Source of the DNA: Pseudomonas lini
Lineage (GTDB): Bacteria; Pseudomonadota; Gammaproteobacteria; Pseudomonadales; Pseudomonadaceae
Length of the DNA stretch: 64,000 nucleotides
Assembly (NCBI RefSeq): GCF_964063345.1
Contig: NZ_OZ061318.1
Location: forward strand, 744,001-808,000
Reading direction: 5' to 3'
Shown: one piece after another, positions 18,085 through 27,835 of the stretch
Layout: each line of letters opens with the position of its first letter
Numbering within the stretch: the first letter of the stretch is position 1
The notes under the pieces: model-generated
Database searches by the model: none
What the model was told of the DNA's origin: nothing
The model's input: the letters and a program-made list of their open reading frames with translations, nothing else
Made by a program: the position numbers and the translations under genes

Positions 18085-19236
18085 TCAAATTTTTTGTGAG
18101 GTTGCCTGGGAGAGTGGTGTTCGGCGGCATTGCTGTCGATCGGCAAGTAGCCTTACTCGACATACCGCTCTAGTTTGTTCCAGTTGCTCGCCAGGTAACC
18201 GACGGCTTTGCCCAAGGCCTTCCGAGCTGTGCGACTGCGTCTTTTCCACCCAGCTTTTTATCTGAGCCAGCACCGGCATTCTGAACTCACGGTGATCGGC
18301 CTTGCGATCTTCATCGCAGCCGTCCTTCAGGTCATGCTCGATTCCGAAAAGCTTGTTGATCAGGTTCAGCGCGATATCCGTACGCCCCGTCTTGCCCTTG
18401 GGTTGCACTTTTTGCGCATCGACGAACTTTCGCCGCGCATGCGCTAAACAGCGCAGATGCTCAACGCTTGCCTGTGTGCCCAGCGCGGTGCAGCCGACGT
18501 AATCGTCTTTCATCACGTAGCCGCGATAGCCATCGAGCAAACGCGTCGCCACCTCCTGCACCCGTCTGGTGGTGTAGTCAAAAAGAATCCCGGTCTGTCA
18601 GGCGGGCCGAACTCTGGCGTGGGATATCGATGCCGGGCCCAGCACCTTTTCGAAACGGTGAAGCGGTAGACCATCGACGTATTTGGTCGTCAGCAACATG
18701 GCCAGCACGCTCGGACCGGCTATGCTTTTTTCAATCAGTTGGGCAGGTTTATCCGCCCTCACCAGTGCTGACTCACAATCGCGGCAGCCATAGATCTTGC
18801 GAAAATGCTTGATGACGCGGATCTGCATCGGGACGATTTCAAGCTGTTCGCTGACCTCCTCGCCGATGGCGTGTTTATGGCAAGCCGCAGGCACACGTCA
18901 GCTCATGCTCGGGAGTTCGCGGATGACTTCGATTCGGGGCAGGCCCGCGGGGAGCGGCTTACGTTTGCCGCGACGCTGGTCGGCACGATGACCTCTTCTT
19001 CGCAGGCTTCATCGACAGGATCTGCAACGCTTTCTGCTTCATTGAAGAGAGCCCGCTGCGGTGGCGTTGCCGGATCAGTCGTTTGTCCGGACTTATGCCC
19101 GAATAATCTCTGGCGCAACAGCGCGTTCTCTTTTTCAGATGAACAATCTTACCTTTGTCAGACGCGTGCTCACTGAGCATTTGCTCAAGCAATTGCCTGA
19201 GCAAAACAGGATCATCAGGAAGGTCTTTGAGACATC
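18085..19236 (-). pseudogene. Decayed IS66-family transposase (TnpC) remnant
   Basis: Pieces of an IS66 TnpC appear in order on the minus strand but in different frames. The N-terminal part is near 19100-19230 (DDPVLLRQLLEQMLSEHASD) and 18903-19118 (MRQRLFGHKSGQTTDPATP). The zinc-binding and following part is at 18603-18894 (EEVSEQLEIVPMQIRVIKHF, SVLAMLLTTKYVDGLPLHRF). A piece of the catalytic region is at about 18130-18580 (RLLDGYRGYVMKDDY, CLAHARRKFVDAQKV). The segment that should hold the first catalytic Asp is deleted and the C-terminus is frameshifted. No intact inverted ends or partner tnpA/tnpB were found. It marks an old insertion at the border between the sugar-transferase gene and the AT-rich block. 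Confidence 0.85.
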
Positions 19237-19300
19237 ACCCCACCTCGTCACACAAACCAGATTGACAATGAAGCGACTACCAACATACCCAAACGCCAAA

Positions 19301-20065
19301 TTAATCACGCACTGAGGAAGCTGCCTGCTGATACAAAAAAAATAAACGTTTAGCATATAAGCTATGCCCGTAATCATTCGGATGCCAGCGCACCCCATCA
19401 GATGAACCAGCACCATGGGCTAGTGGAAGAGCCGCGATATCGGCTACTGAAGAGTAAGGCACATGCTCTTCAGAGGAGACCGACGCCATAACTTTATCGA
19501 TATCCCCGGACCAACCATTGTAATGCCCCAAGCCATCTTGACTAGACAAGGACCATGGGCCTACAGCAATGATACTCGGACGACTGTCGAGTCGACGGAG
19601 AGCAGAAATTAGCCTTCTGTAATTTTTTTCTAAAATACCGATTCCGCTTCTAATATCCTCGTGCTCACCTAGCTGAATAACCACAAGATTTGGGCGCATA
19701 TTAATTACAGAGCCCAATGCTCGAAGCCGCTGGTCAACTGTGCCACTTCCTCCCGCTGTGTGATAACAAACCACCGTCGACTGCTCGCGGGCATCACTAA
19801 TTTCTCGACTTAAAATACTTACATAATCAGACTGCCTGGAGGATGCAGCCATACCACTTATATGACTCCATCCTAGATTCTTCCTTGTAGTCTCGTCGAA
19901 GCCATGCAAAGTAATGCTGTCACCGACAAACAATATCCGGTAAGCCTTGATATTTTCAGTATTACACGGCATCACGGCATCTAGCTGTGACAACGGTGCA
20001 GCAGCCAAAAAGGAGTAACCAAGAGCTAGGACACTCCCTACCAACACCTTCATTAGACCTTTCAT
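19301..20065 (-). CDS. Secreted SGNH/GDSL hydrolase
   Basis: 254 residues with an N-terminal signal peptide (MKGLMKVLVGSVLALGYSFLAAA). SGNH blocks are visible: block I FVGDSITLHG with the nucleophile Ser, a Gly block (HTAGGSGTVD), block III-like QLGEHED, where the usual Asn is replaced, and block V GVRWHPNDYGH with the Asp-His pair. Such enzymes add or remove acyl (usually acetyl) groups on periplasmic glycans. The start overlaps the stop of the upstream acyltransferase gene by ATGA (20062-20065), so the two are coupled and probably modify the same polymer. Substrate inferred. Confidence 0.85.
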   Translation of the reverse strand: MKGLMKVLVGSVLALGYSFLAAAPLSQLDAVMPCNTENIKAYRILFVGDSITLHGFDETTRKNLGWSHISGMAASSRQSDYVSILSREISDAREQSTVVCYHTAGGSGTVDQRLRALGSVINMRPNLVVIQLGEHEDIRSGIGILEKNYRRLISALRRLDSRPSIIAVGPWSLSSQDGLGHYNGWSGDIDKVMASVSSEEHVPYSSVADIAALPLAHGAGSSDGVRWHPNDYGHSLYAKRLFFLYQQAASSVRD

Positions 20066-21159
20066 TCAAAACTTTTCGCCCTCGCTCTAAAATCAGTCAA
20101 ACTACTAAAATATTGTTTAACATAGCGATTGAGTTTATCCGTCAGTGGACACTCTACAAAACGATACATGAAAGCCCCAACGCAAAGGGCGACAAGGATA
20201 CTGCCAATCACCGACGGAACAGAATAGATAATGCCAAGTCTCTTGAACACCTCAGGTACCACTGGGGCAGTTAGAGGATGAAACAAATAAATAGAGTAAG
20301 ACGCCGCCCCCAAAAACACCAAACCCCGTGGCATTGTAAAATTTACCGTCTTTTCAAGGCTAGCACAGCAATAAACCACCAAAAAAGAAGCCAGACCATA
20401 AGTTATGGTATTTCCATACTCAGGGAAGCGCGGAAAAAACAAGTAGCCAAGGGAAAGCAGAAGAATGACAACAGCAGTATTTCGCTCAACGAGCACACTT
20501 CGCTGCATTAGCCTAGCCGTTAACATCCCCCACAAAAAATTAAGAACTATTGGATCAGCATAAAAAGCCAAAGCCACATTCCATGCATCCGTTTTAAAAA
20601 CTGACGCAATTGCGAGAGCAACCAATAGCGGCGCTGTAAATTTCACCGCACTCACCCGAACCAACAATGCCAGTGTAAAAACAGCATAGAAGAACATTTC
20701 AAATAGCAACGTCCAACCGACCGCCAGCAGTGGTTTGGTTTCGTTATCCACATTGATAGCTGGCACAAAAAAATAGGACTTCACTGTGTACAACCAATCA
20801 ACCTGTGCATGCAATACCAGACCGGTAGCCGCCAGAAGGGTGAATAGCTTCACCGAAGTAGCGAACCAGTAAAGCGGAACAATCCTAACAATTCTGCGTA
20901 TAGCAAAAAGCTTCCAGGCACCATCCGCATTGTGCATTTTCTCAGCAGCTATCATCATCACAAAGCCGCTAATAACAAAAAAGAGAGGCACCCCATTAGC
21001 ACCAAGGTTATAACTAATAGTCTCTGAATCCAGCCTTTCCTTTGAGTAAAACGCAGAGTGGCAGACAACTACAGCCAACGCAGCAATGAATCGCAATACC
21101 TGGATCAATTCGAACTTACCCGCCGTCGCACCTCCGGCGTGCTTTTTTGCTGCCAACAT
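20062..21159 (-). CDS. Membrane acyltransferase, AT3 family
   Basis: A 365-residue polytopic protein of the acyltransferase-3 family. The N-terminus has the family opening FELIQVLRFIAALAVVVCHS with the likely catalytic His, then GANGVPLFFVISGFVMM, and the C-terminus has the motif FLGAASYSIYLFHPLTAPVV. About ten hydrophobic segments are seen. It should transfer acetyl or another acyl group across the inner membrane to a polysaccharide; the coupled SGNH hydrolase would act outside. AT-rich sequence suggests acquisition with the neighbouring block. Confidence 0.9.
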   Translation of the reverse strand: MLAAKKHAGGATAGKFELIQVLRFIAALAVVVCHSAFYSKERLDSETISYNLGANGVPLFFVISGFVMMIAAEKMHNADGAWKLFAIRRIVRIVPLYWFATSVKLFTLLAATGLVLHAQVDWLYTVKSYFFVPAINVDNETKPLLAVGWTLLFEMFFYAVFTLALLVRVSAVKFTAPLLVALAIASVFKTDAWNVALAFYADPIVLNFLWGMLTARLMQRSVLVERNTAVVILLLSLGYLFFPRFPEYGNTITYGLASFLVVYCCASLEKTVNFTMPRGLVFLGAASYSIYLFHPLTAPVVPEVFKRLGIIYSVPSVIGSILVALCVGAFMYRFVECPLTDKLNRYVKQYFSSLTDFRARAKSFE

Positions 21160-21460
21160 AGTCTATAACCTCCAAGTATTTATTAATGGCCAAAATGCTG
21201 CAGCCCCAAGAAAAGCGTTGACCAAAAAAGCAGCATGAACTCAGGTTCTCTTCTTGTCGCCACCTGATATCCGACAATTTCTAACACAAGGAGCGCACAA
21301 ATGGTTTCGTTATTTTTCGTCCAAATAAAACAATATAGAAAAGGGCAAAAACATGTTAAAAAATCAAATATTTTTTACACCCCCCCCCCACTAGAGCCTA
21401 AGCACTACTCCCACTCGGGAGATCAATGCACCGTAAGCACTCGACCTAAGGCCCCAACAT
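21160..21460. other. Divergent AT-rich intergenic region
   Basis: 301 bases between the leftward acyltransferase and the rightward polymerase-like gene. It should contain both promoters, but no clear motif was recognised. It holds a run of 10 C near 21380. A rightward frame at 21301 has no family features. Confidence 0.4.
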
Positions 21461-22855
21461 ATGATTTTTATTCTGGCCGCCCTCGGCACACTGGCAATGA
21501 CTTTGTCATTTCGCAGGAGCGTACTGCTCATCCCAGTCTGGACGGTACTGACGCCCAAAGCCTTGCTTCTGCTTGATACACCTTCACTGCCAGCCTTCAG
21601 TCTTTACAAATACCTTTGCCTTGTAATGATAGGTATGTACCTGACAAAGAATTTATTCAAAAAAAGACAACATACCCCTCAAAAGCCTTTCAGTCGTGCG
21701 TTCTATCTAATCCTCATCTCCTCGGCAGCTTCAGCCATATTAAACATAAGCTCTAGCAATTCTGGCTTGCTGACGCTAACAAGCATGGTCATTGAAGTAA
21801 TCATGCCAGTGACTATCTACTGCGAATACCTTGGCAGGCAAACCCCTCAAAAGCTCAATTCACTTATGAGCAAATATATAATTTGCTACTGCGCCCTAGC
21901 AGTATACGGAACCCTCTGCTACTTAATAAACTACAACCCTTATATTGAATTCATTAACTCTACCACTCATACAGGCCGCATCATTGCTCAAACCTATGCA
22001 GAAACCTTACGCGGTATCCGGGCACAAGGCACAATTTCGCACCCCATCACCTATGGCGCACTTATTGTAATGATGCTGCTCACTTACTACACAGTGAAGC
22101 TCAAAAAAGCGAAGCTCAGCCTCAAAGATTATCTAAAAATCGGCTTGGCCACGACTATAATTATTGGAGGAGCGCTATTCACAAACTCTAGAACCCCACT
22201 TATTTTATTCGCGGTTCCGCTTATAATACTTGCACTCAGCCAAAGTGCAGCAAAATCCTTAAAATACACACTAACCTTTTCCTTGATTTTCGTTACTCTT
22301 TTTTCCACCTCCGAGCTATTTAGAGATAAAGTACTATCCGTTGCAAACATCTTTGATTCCAATCTCGGCGAAGACATGAATGGCTCCGACTTAACCATGC
22401 GCGGCGCACAGTTTGCAGCTTCCGCCCGTCATTTTTTTAATTCTCCACTTGTCGGAGGCGGCCTTGATGCAACTCGCAACATTGTATCCTCAGGCCTCGA
22501 TCCAGATCTTTTCAATACTGAAAGCATCGTATTCCGCTTGATGATTGACCAGGGCACTCTTGGCCTCATTAGTTATGCTGCATTCTTCTTTTTACTTTAT
22601 ATCAAGGTCGCTCGAAACATCCAACGAGAGTCTGCTCGGCGCATGTATCTAGGAATGGTGATTGGCTATATTACATTTACAATATCCACCGGCCTCATTG
22701 ACACATTACAGAATGCGCTATTCATGATTTGCGCACTCTATTATATATTTAAGTTTGAACCCAATAAAAATCACTCTATCAAACCGAGACCTACCCTGCT
22801 CCAGGGTGACCATCTTGGAATAATTTCGCCAAAAAACCACGTAATGGCTTCCTAA
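21461..22855 (+). CDS. O-antigen ligase/Wzy-like polysaccharide polymerase
   Basis: A 464-residue protein with about ten to twelve hydrophobic segments and a large loop in its second half, the layout of Wzy polymerases and WaaL ligases. The loop contains GSDLTMRGAQFAASARHFF and GGGLDATRNIVSSGLD, followed by FRLMIDQGTLGLISYAAFF, similar to the Wzy_C pattern. In this locus (Wzx, Wzc, Wza present) a polymerase role is the most likely. Codon use is AT-rich. It is followed after 12 bases by an acyltransferase gene. Confidence 0.82.
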   Translation: MIFILAALGTLAMTLSFRRSVLLIPVWTVLTPKALLLLDTPSLPAFSLYKYLCLVMIGMYLTKNLFKKRQHTPQKPFSRAFYLILISSAASAILNISSSNSGLLTLTSMVIEVIMPVTIYCEYLGRQTPQKLNSLMSKYIICYCALAVYGTLCYLINYNPYIEFINSTTHTGRIIAQTYAETLRGIRAQGTISHPITYGALIVMMLLTYYTVKLKKAKLSLKDYLKIGLATTIIIGGALFTNSRTPLILFAVPLIILALSQSAAKSLKYTLTFSLIFVTLFSTSELFRDKVLSVANIFDSNLGEDMNGSDLTMRGAQFAASARHFFNSPLVGGGLDATRNIVSSGLDPDLFNTESIVFRLMIDQGTLGLISYAAFFFLLYIKVARNIQRESARRMYLGMVIGYITFTISTGLIDTLQNALFMICALYYIFKFEPNKNHSIKPRPTLLQGDHLGIISPKNHVMAS

Positions 22856-22867
22856 TAGGCTTCCAAA

Positions 22868-24040
22868 ATGACAGTTATCGCAGCGCTACTACTGCTATAC
22901 ACACTATCAATAGCATTATTAAACAAGCTATTCAGCTACTCCACATTACTTACTCAACAAACGCTAGAGCGCTCCTCACCATTAGATGCGCTTCGAGGAA
23001 TCCTTGCAACATCAGTAGTGTGCCACCACTTCATCACCACCTACTATTGGAAAACAACTGGAATTTGGACACGCCCTGATAGCGATCTATTAAACAACCT
23101 AGGCGCTGTCCCCGTTTCATTATTCTTCATGATCACCGGATTTCTTTTTCTAGGGAAAACTTATGAGTCATCGCCAAACTGGACCAAATTATTCAGTTCC
23201 CGCGTGCGCCGTATCATGCCGCTTTATTTATTTGTGCTCGCGGCACTTATCCTTACCAGCCTTATCAAAACAGAATTCCAAATGGTTCACTTCAGCGTAT
23301 TAGCAAAAGAGACACTGAAATGGCTAATTTTCTTTGGGGCATCATTTAATGGATTCCAGGATAGCATCCGAATGACTGCTGGAGCTCACTGGACCTTAGG
23401 TTACGAGTGGATTTTCTATCTAACACTTCCACTAATAGCTATCTTATTCCGAAAAAAAAGCCCAATAACCTACTTAATACTGTCATTATCCACCCTAGCA
23501 TTAGTGGCGCTCGGGCTTCATAACAACCTCATTAAACCTGGTCTTTTCCAGCTATTTTTTTTCGGATTCATTCCGATTCTAATCAAAAATCATCTGCCTC
23601 ACGCAGTCCCTTTGTTGCAAGGAAAATGTGCAGCATTTATTGCCACAATATTAATTGCAGCCGCACTCTTTCAACATGAAGAATATTCAACATTCCAAAT
23701 GCTATTGCTCGCAGTTCCATTCGCTATCATCAGCCTTGGAAACGACCTATTTGGCTTACTGAAACATCACGGACTTAAATCTCTCGGAGAAGTAAGCTAT
23801 AGCATTTATCTTACTCACGGATTAATACTTTATTGGGCATTTTCGACATTCAACATTTTTGATTTTTCAAAAACCGGGATTCTGACATTTGTCGCACTTC
23901 TCCCTATCGCACTAGTCGTAGTGTCAGGCACATCTGTCGTCACTTACTTATTCATCGAAAAGCCATTTATAGCACCAAATAAAAACAAGAAAAAACCCAT
24001 CTCCCAGTCACTGAGCACTGCTGAACCCACTAACACCTAG
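22868..24040 (+). CDS. Membrane acyltransferase, AT3 family (second)
   Basis: A 390-residue acyltransferase-3 protein. A hydrophobic leader helix precedes the family core SSPLDALRGILATSVVCHHF with the conserved His, GAVPVSLFFMITGFLFLGK, SRVRRIMPLYLFVL, HWTLGYEWIFYL and GEVSYSIYLTHGLILYW near the C-terminus. It differs from the gene at 20062, so the polymer could carry two acyl substituents. It lies between the polymerase-like and the GH99-like genes on the plus strand, probably in one transcript. Confidence 0.9.
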   Translation: MTVIAALLLLYTLSIALLNKLFSYSTLLTQQTLERSSPLDALRGILATSVVCHHFITTYYWKTTGIWTRPDSDLLNNLGAVPVSLFFMITGFLFLGKTYESSPNWTKLFSSRVRRIMPLYLFVLAALILTSLIKTEFQMVHFSVLAKETLKWLIFFGASFNGFQDSIRMTAGAHWTLGYEWIFYLTLPLIAILFRKKSPITYLILSLSTLALVALGLHNNLIKPGLFQLFFFGFIPILIKNHLPHAVPLLQGKCAAFIATILIAAALFQHEEYSTFQMLLLAVPFAIISLGNDLFGLLKHHGLKSLGEVSYSIYLTHGLILYWAFSTFNIFDFSKTGILTFVALLPIALVVVSGTSVVTYLFIEKPFIAPNKNKKKPISQSLSTAEPTNT

Positions 24041-24056
24041 GACTTACGGTGCCATT

Positions 24057-25103
24057 TTGAAAAAGCTACTAGTTGCTTCATTTCTATCCCTGATATCTTC
24101 CACCAGCTATGCTATTGACGTCGGAGTCTACTATTACCCCGGCTGGAAAAGGCCTGATGTAGATGGCTGGGCGAAAATCAGAGCGCACCCCGAACGAGAA
24201 CCGCTTCTAGGATGGTATACGGAAGGGTCGGATGAGGTGACGAGAAGTCACCTACAATGGATGGAAAAATACGGGATAAACTTCATTGCCTACGATTGGT
24301 ATTGGGATCAAGGAACAGGCGTAAAAAACCGCACTTACGCTATAGACTCATACATAAGAAATGCTAAGGACTACAACGTAGAATTTGCTCTATTATGGGC
24401 AAACCATACGAACACTCCGGAAAGCCTGTCACAGTTTGATGAAATAGTTAATTACTGGATATCCAACTACTTCAAAAACCCGAAATACAAAAAAATCGAC
24501 GACAAGCCTGTAGTTTATATATTCTCTTCAGACATGCTAAGCAAAGATTCAGAGAAATTTGGTTCATCCTCAAAAAAACTACTAACGAGAGCGCGTAAGC
24601 TAGCAAAAAAATCTGGACTTAACGGAATCTTTTTCATTGGGGCGTCAGGTTCAAAAAAAGACTCACTAACACTTGAGCTACCAAATCAAATGTATGATGC
24701 AGTTAGCGCCTATAACTATCAGTACGGACCGTCAAAAACTCCAGCGATTCGCACTCTATCCAAAAGCTATTCGGAGCTGATGGATGGCTACTCCCAATCT
24801 TGGAACTTTACGTTGAAAACAAGCCCCTTACCTTACGTCATCCCCGTGACTTCGGGGTGGGATAGAAGTCCTTGGGGTGGTAGCAGCGATCCAGCGCACG
24901 ACAACTCCTACAGCACCCCCGAGGAGTTTTCAGAGCATTTATCCAGGGCAAAATCAGAACTTCTTGGCAACCCCAAAAAAACGCTAAACACAATAATTGT
25001 TTGTTGCTGGAATGAGTTCGGGGAAGGCTCTTATATTGAACCCACTAAGAAATTTGGATTTGACTATCTTGAGCAAATACATAAAGTCCTAAAAACCCAA
25101 TAG
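24057..25103 (+). CDS. Secreted GH99-like (WbsX-type) glycoside hydrolase family protein
   Basis: 348 residues starting at TTG 24057, with a clear signal peptide (KKLLVASFLSLISSTSYA). The mature part has the GH99-like/WbsX pattern: VGVYYYPGWKRPDVDGW at the start, WMEKYGINFIAYDWYW, KPVVYIFSSDM, and near the end VCCWNEFGEGSYIEPT with a candidate catalytic Glu. GH99 enzymes are endo-acting on mannose-containing glycans; WbsX-like members occur in polysaccharide loci, where they may trim or edit the polymer in the periplasm. That role is inferred. A weak hairpin (AACTGT...ACAGTT, 25114-25131) follows. Confidence 0.8.
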   Translation: MKKLLVASFLSLISSTSYAIDVGVYYYPGWKRPDVDGWAKIRAHPEREPLLGWYTEGSDEVTRSHLQWMEKYGINFIAYDWYWDQGTGVKNRTYAIDSYIRNAKDYNVEFALLWANHTNTPESLSQFDEIVNYWISNYFKNPKYKKIDDKPVVYIFSSDMLSKDSEKFGSSSKKLLTRARKLAKKSGLNGIFFIGASGSKKDSLTLELPNQMYDAVSAYNYQYGPSKTPAIRTLSKSYSELMDGYSQSWNFTLKTSPLPYVIPVTSGWDRSPWGGSSDPAHDNSYSTPEEFSEHLSRAKSELLGNPKKTLNTIIVCCWNEFGEGSYIEPTKKFGFDYLEQIHKVLKTQ

Positions 25104-25146
25104 CCTTTAAAGCAAACTGTTTTTTCACAGTTATTTATACAGTCTT

Positions 25147-25370
25147 TCACAGGCCAACCATTCTGGCTCGGTCATACGCTGCCGCCAGCTCTGGGTCCGC
25201 TAACGGCAAGATAAACTCCTGGTATGAAATTGAACGGCCGGATGGTCCTCGACGCCGAATACATCAAGCGGGTCGAGGGTGTTTGTGCCATCGGCAAGAG
25301 AGGTATTGCTGGAGGGGGATAGAGAGGGATCTACGGTTGCAACATTCCGGCAAGCTGATTGGTATGTCCT
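25147..25370 (-). pseudogene. Unrecognised decayed coding fragment
   Basis: Two overlapping minus-strand frames look coding but neither has a start. One, about 25200-25370, contains TNTLDPLDVFGVEDHPAVQF. The other, about 25147-25258, contains SYQEFILPLADPELAAAYD and ends at TGA 25147. A single frameshift near 25220 would join them. I do not recognise the family; the piece may be a relic of a rearrangement at the end of the YjbH/VanZ operon. Confidence 0.3.
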
Positions 25371-25376
25371 GCCTGT

Positions 25377-25736
25377 TCAGCGCAACCAGTACCTAGAAAT
25401 TAATAACCCCATCAGCACGCCGATCGTATTGGCCAGCATGTCATAAGGTGAAGCTGTGCGCATCGGCATCAAACCTTGCGCGACCTCGATGAGCACGCCG
25501 GTGAGAAGACACCCCAAGGCTATCCAGAAAAACTTCACATTGGGAAACGCCAGGCGGCAGCTGCACGCAAATACCAGGAAACCAATCCAGTGATGGAGCT
25601 TGTCCTCTTCGACGAACAGCTCCGGGATCGGCTGAGCGCGCAAACCTGCGAACAGCAGAATTACGGTCACCGTGACAAAGAGCAGGCCCCGGAGCCAGAA
25701 CGGTAATTCGATCAAGCCCTTGAGCCTCGTAATCAT
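25377..25736 (-). CDS. VanZ-like membrane protein
   Basis: A 119-residue protein with three to four hydrophobic helices and the VanZ-family pattern DKLHHWIGFLVFA, GVLIEVAQGLMPMRTASPYDMLANTIGVLMG. VanZ-like proteins are common as the last gene of exopolysaccharide operons; their biochemical role is not established. Its ATG overlaps the yjbH stop by ATGA, so it is the last, coupled cistron of this operon. Confidence 0.88.
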   Translation of the reverse strand: MITRLKGLIELPFWLRGLLFVTVTVILLFAGLRAQPIPELFVEEDKLHHWIGFLVFACSCRLAFPNVKFFWIALGCLLTGVLIEVAQGLMPMRTASPYDMLANTIGVLMGLLISRYWLR

Positions 25737-27835
25737 TCGGTAATTTTCTCGAAGTTGTTGTAGAACAGATCGCTGTCACGTCCATCGGTCATGGTTTGCA
25801 GCGAGTAGGCACGACTCAGGCGTGCGCCACCATCGCGAGTCAGCGGTGCCCAGACGATATTGGCCCGACGCATGGTGGAGGTACTCATCAGTTCGTCGAA
25901 CGGGATGGAAATATAGATCCCTTTGTCGAAACTGCCCTCGCCATACTCTTCCTTCGACGCGCTGGTCAGAGTGACCCAGCCGCCAAACTTCACGCCGTTC
26001 TTGAACTCCCGCGACAAGTCGATGGTGGTGCCCCAGTCCCGCGCCAGATAACGCCCGACACTGACCGCTGCAAGCATGTCATTGGGCAGCTCAGTATAGC
26101 TGGTGACATGGCCCGTCACGGTCTGGTAATCACGCAGGCCGAAGCCCTGATCAAAGTCCCGCTGACGCACGAAGTTCAGGTCTGCGCCCACCGACCAGCG
26201 TTTCCCCGTGGGTCGATACAGCACTTCGCTGCCGACGCCGGCGAACATGGATTCCAGGTAGCCGCCGTAGACCATGCCGTATAAATCCCGATCCAGCTGC
26301 GCCGCATGGTTGAACTGGAACGTTGGCATCGTCACATCGGAGGTGGTCACGTATTGGCGCAGATCGGTGCGCACGCGCGGTAGCCCGCTCGGCGCGTCGT
26401 AGGTGAACTTGTCATAGTTGTTGAGCAAGTTTGCACTGAGCAAGCCGCTCCACCAGGTATTGCGGGTGAAGCGGTACTCCGCGTCGACATCGGCGGTGAA
26501 CTGATAGAGCAGTCCGTCGGGACCGCCGATGTTCTGTTTGTAGCCCAGACCGAGGCCGTAACTGAACGGTTCCAGTGCCTGGGTGTAGAGCGTGGTTTCC
26601 CGGTGCGCCGTTGCCGGATTGACCTCGGTCGTACGGTGCAGATCCTTCAGCGGCTGGTCGTTGTTCACGACCGCACGGAACGTTTCTCGCGGCACGCTGG
26701 TTTCTTCGATGGACATGTCGTAACGCTGGTTCACCAAGGTGAACCAGTCGATGTCCTGATTGACGCTGTTATCGAGAATCCGGCTGGCTCGCCCGACGGC
26801 TTTGGCCGAATAGAAATAACGAGACTGCTCGCCATACACCATCAGCTCAGAACCACGCTGGGTGATGCGTTTCACCTTGTAGCCAGCATTTTGTTGCAGT
26901 CGGTTGGAGACATCAGCCCAGTTGACCTGGTCAGCCGGGGTCGAGGGTTCCTGCGCCGGCAATGGTTCGGCGGGCGGATCATACGTCTTGACCGGTGTCT
27001 TGCGGCTGACAAAGTTGGTGTGCAACGTGATGCCGAACATCGCCGTATTGCCACGCTCCCAGCCAGCACTCAAATCGACGCTGTCGGCCAGCTTGTAGAC
27101 CACGCCGATGTTGATCGGCAGGTCTTGCTTGATCGAGTTGTCCAGCGGCTCATTCTTGTAATCGTTGCCCTCGTACTCGAGCTTCAGGCTCAGCGGTGCC
27201 CACGGCGTTTGATAGGCAACCCCGCCAAACAACGAAGGGTGACCCCTGAAGTAAGCATTGGTGTTCACGTCCCCTGCCCTCGCGACAGCCGCCGAGCTCT
27301 CTGGCCGGTCGTTGAACTTGCTGCCGAAGACCGCCAGCGGGTTACTGAAATCCCCCCGGTTACCCAGATAGCCCCAGGCAATGCCGAGGCTGAAATCCAG
27401 CTCGCCATAACGCTTGTTGGCGACGAAATATTCGCTGGAAAACAACCCGGTACCGCCGATGTCCCGAGCGCCGATGGCGACTTGCGGCGCCCAGCGAGTT
27501 TCTTCCCAAAGCCGCGCCTTGATGTCAATGGCCTTGTCTTTGAAGCTCTGGTCGCCGCTAAAATCCTCGGGACCGTAATTGCGGTTGGTGATCGCCGTGT
27601 ACCGAAACGAGCCCTCCAGCCAATCGAGCGGCTGCAAGGAAAAACTGTAGCGCGAATAAGGGTCAGTACGACTGGCCGTGGCGCTCAACTCGCCCGCGGG
27701 CGCCATGCGTGCGGTGGGGGTCTGCAACAGACCGACGCCACCGAAATCACTTTGGGTGTAACGTGGTTCGCCGTGAGCCCATCCGCAGGGCAAGAGCAAA
27801 ACAGCAGCAAAACGAAACTTTAACAGGCACTTCAA
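25733..27835 (-). CDS. yjbH: YjbH-like outer-membrane polysaccharide export protein
   Basis: 700 residues with a signal peptide (FRFAAVLLLPCGWAHG). The N-terminal YjbH pattern is QSDFGGVGLLQTPTARMAPA followed by SRYSFSLQPLDWLEGSFRY. The protein is rich in amphipathic strands with aromatic residues and ends in a strand-like LFYNNFEKITE, consistent with an outer-membrane barrel. YjbH belongs to the YjbEFGH/Gfc systems that assist export of group-4-like capsules. The start is TTG 27835, overlapping the yjbG stop as TTGA, so translation is coupled. It is the largest protein of this operon. Confidence 0.9.
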   Translation of the reverse strand: MKCLLKFRFAAVLLLPCGWAHGEPRYTQSDFGGVGLLQTPTARMAPAGELSATASRTDPYSRYSFSLQPLDWLEGSFRYTAITNRNYGPEDFSGDQSFKDKAIDIKARLWEETRWAPQVAIGARDIGGTGLFSSEYFVANKRYGELDFSLGIAWGYLGNRGDFSNPLAVFGSKFNDRPESSAAVARAGDVNTNAYFRGHPSLFGGVAYQTPWAPLSLKLEYEGNDYKNEPLDNSIKQDLPINIGVVYKLADSVDLSAGWERGNTAMFGITLHTNFVSRKTPVKTYDPPAEPLPAQEPSTPADQVNWADVSNRLQQNAGYKVKRITQRGSELMVYGEQSRYFYSAKAVGRASRILDNSVNQDIDWFTLVNQRYDMSIEETSVPRETFRAVVNNDQPLKDLHRTTEVNPATAHRETTLYTQALEPFSYGLGLGYKQNIGGPDGLLYQFTADVDAEYRFTRNTWWSGLLSANLLNNYDKFTYDAPSGLPRVRTDLRQYVTTSDVTMPTFQFNHAAQLDRDLYGMVYGGYLESMFAGVGSEVLYRPTGKRWSVGADLNFVRQRDFDQGFGLRDYQTVTGHVTSYTELPNDMLAAVSVGRYLARDWGTTIDLSREFKNGVKFGGWVTLTSASKEEYGEGSFDKGIYISIPFDELMSTSTMRRANIVWAPLTRDGGARLSRAYSLQTMTDGRDSDLFYNNFEKITE

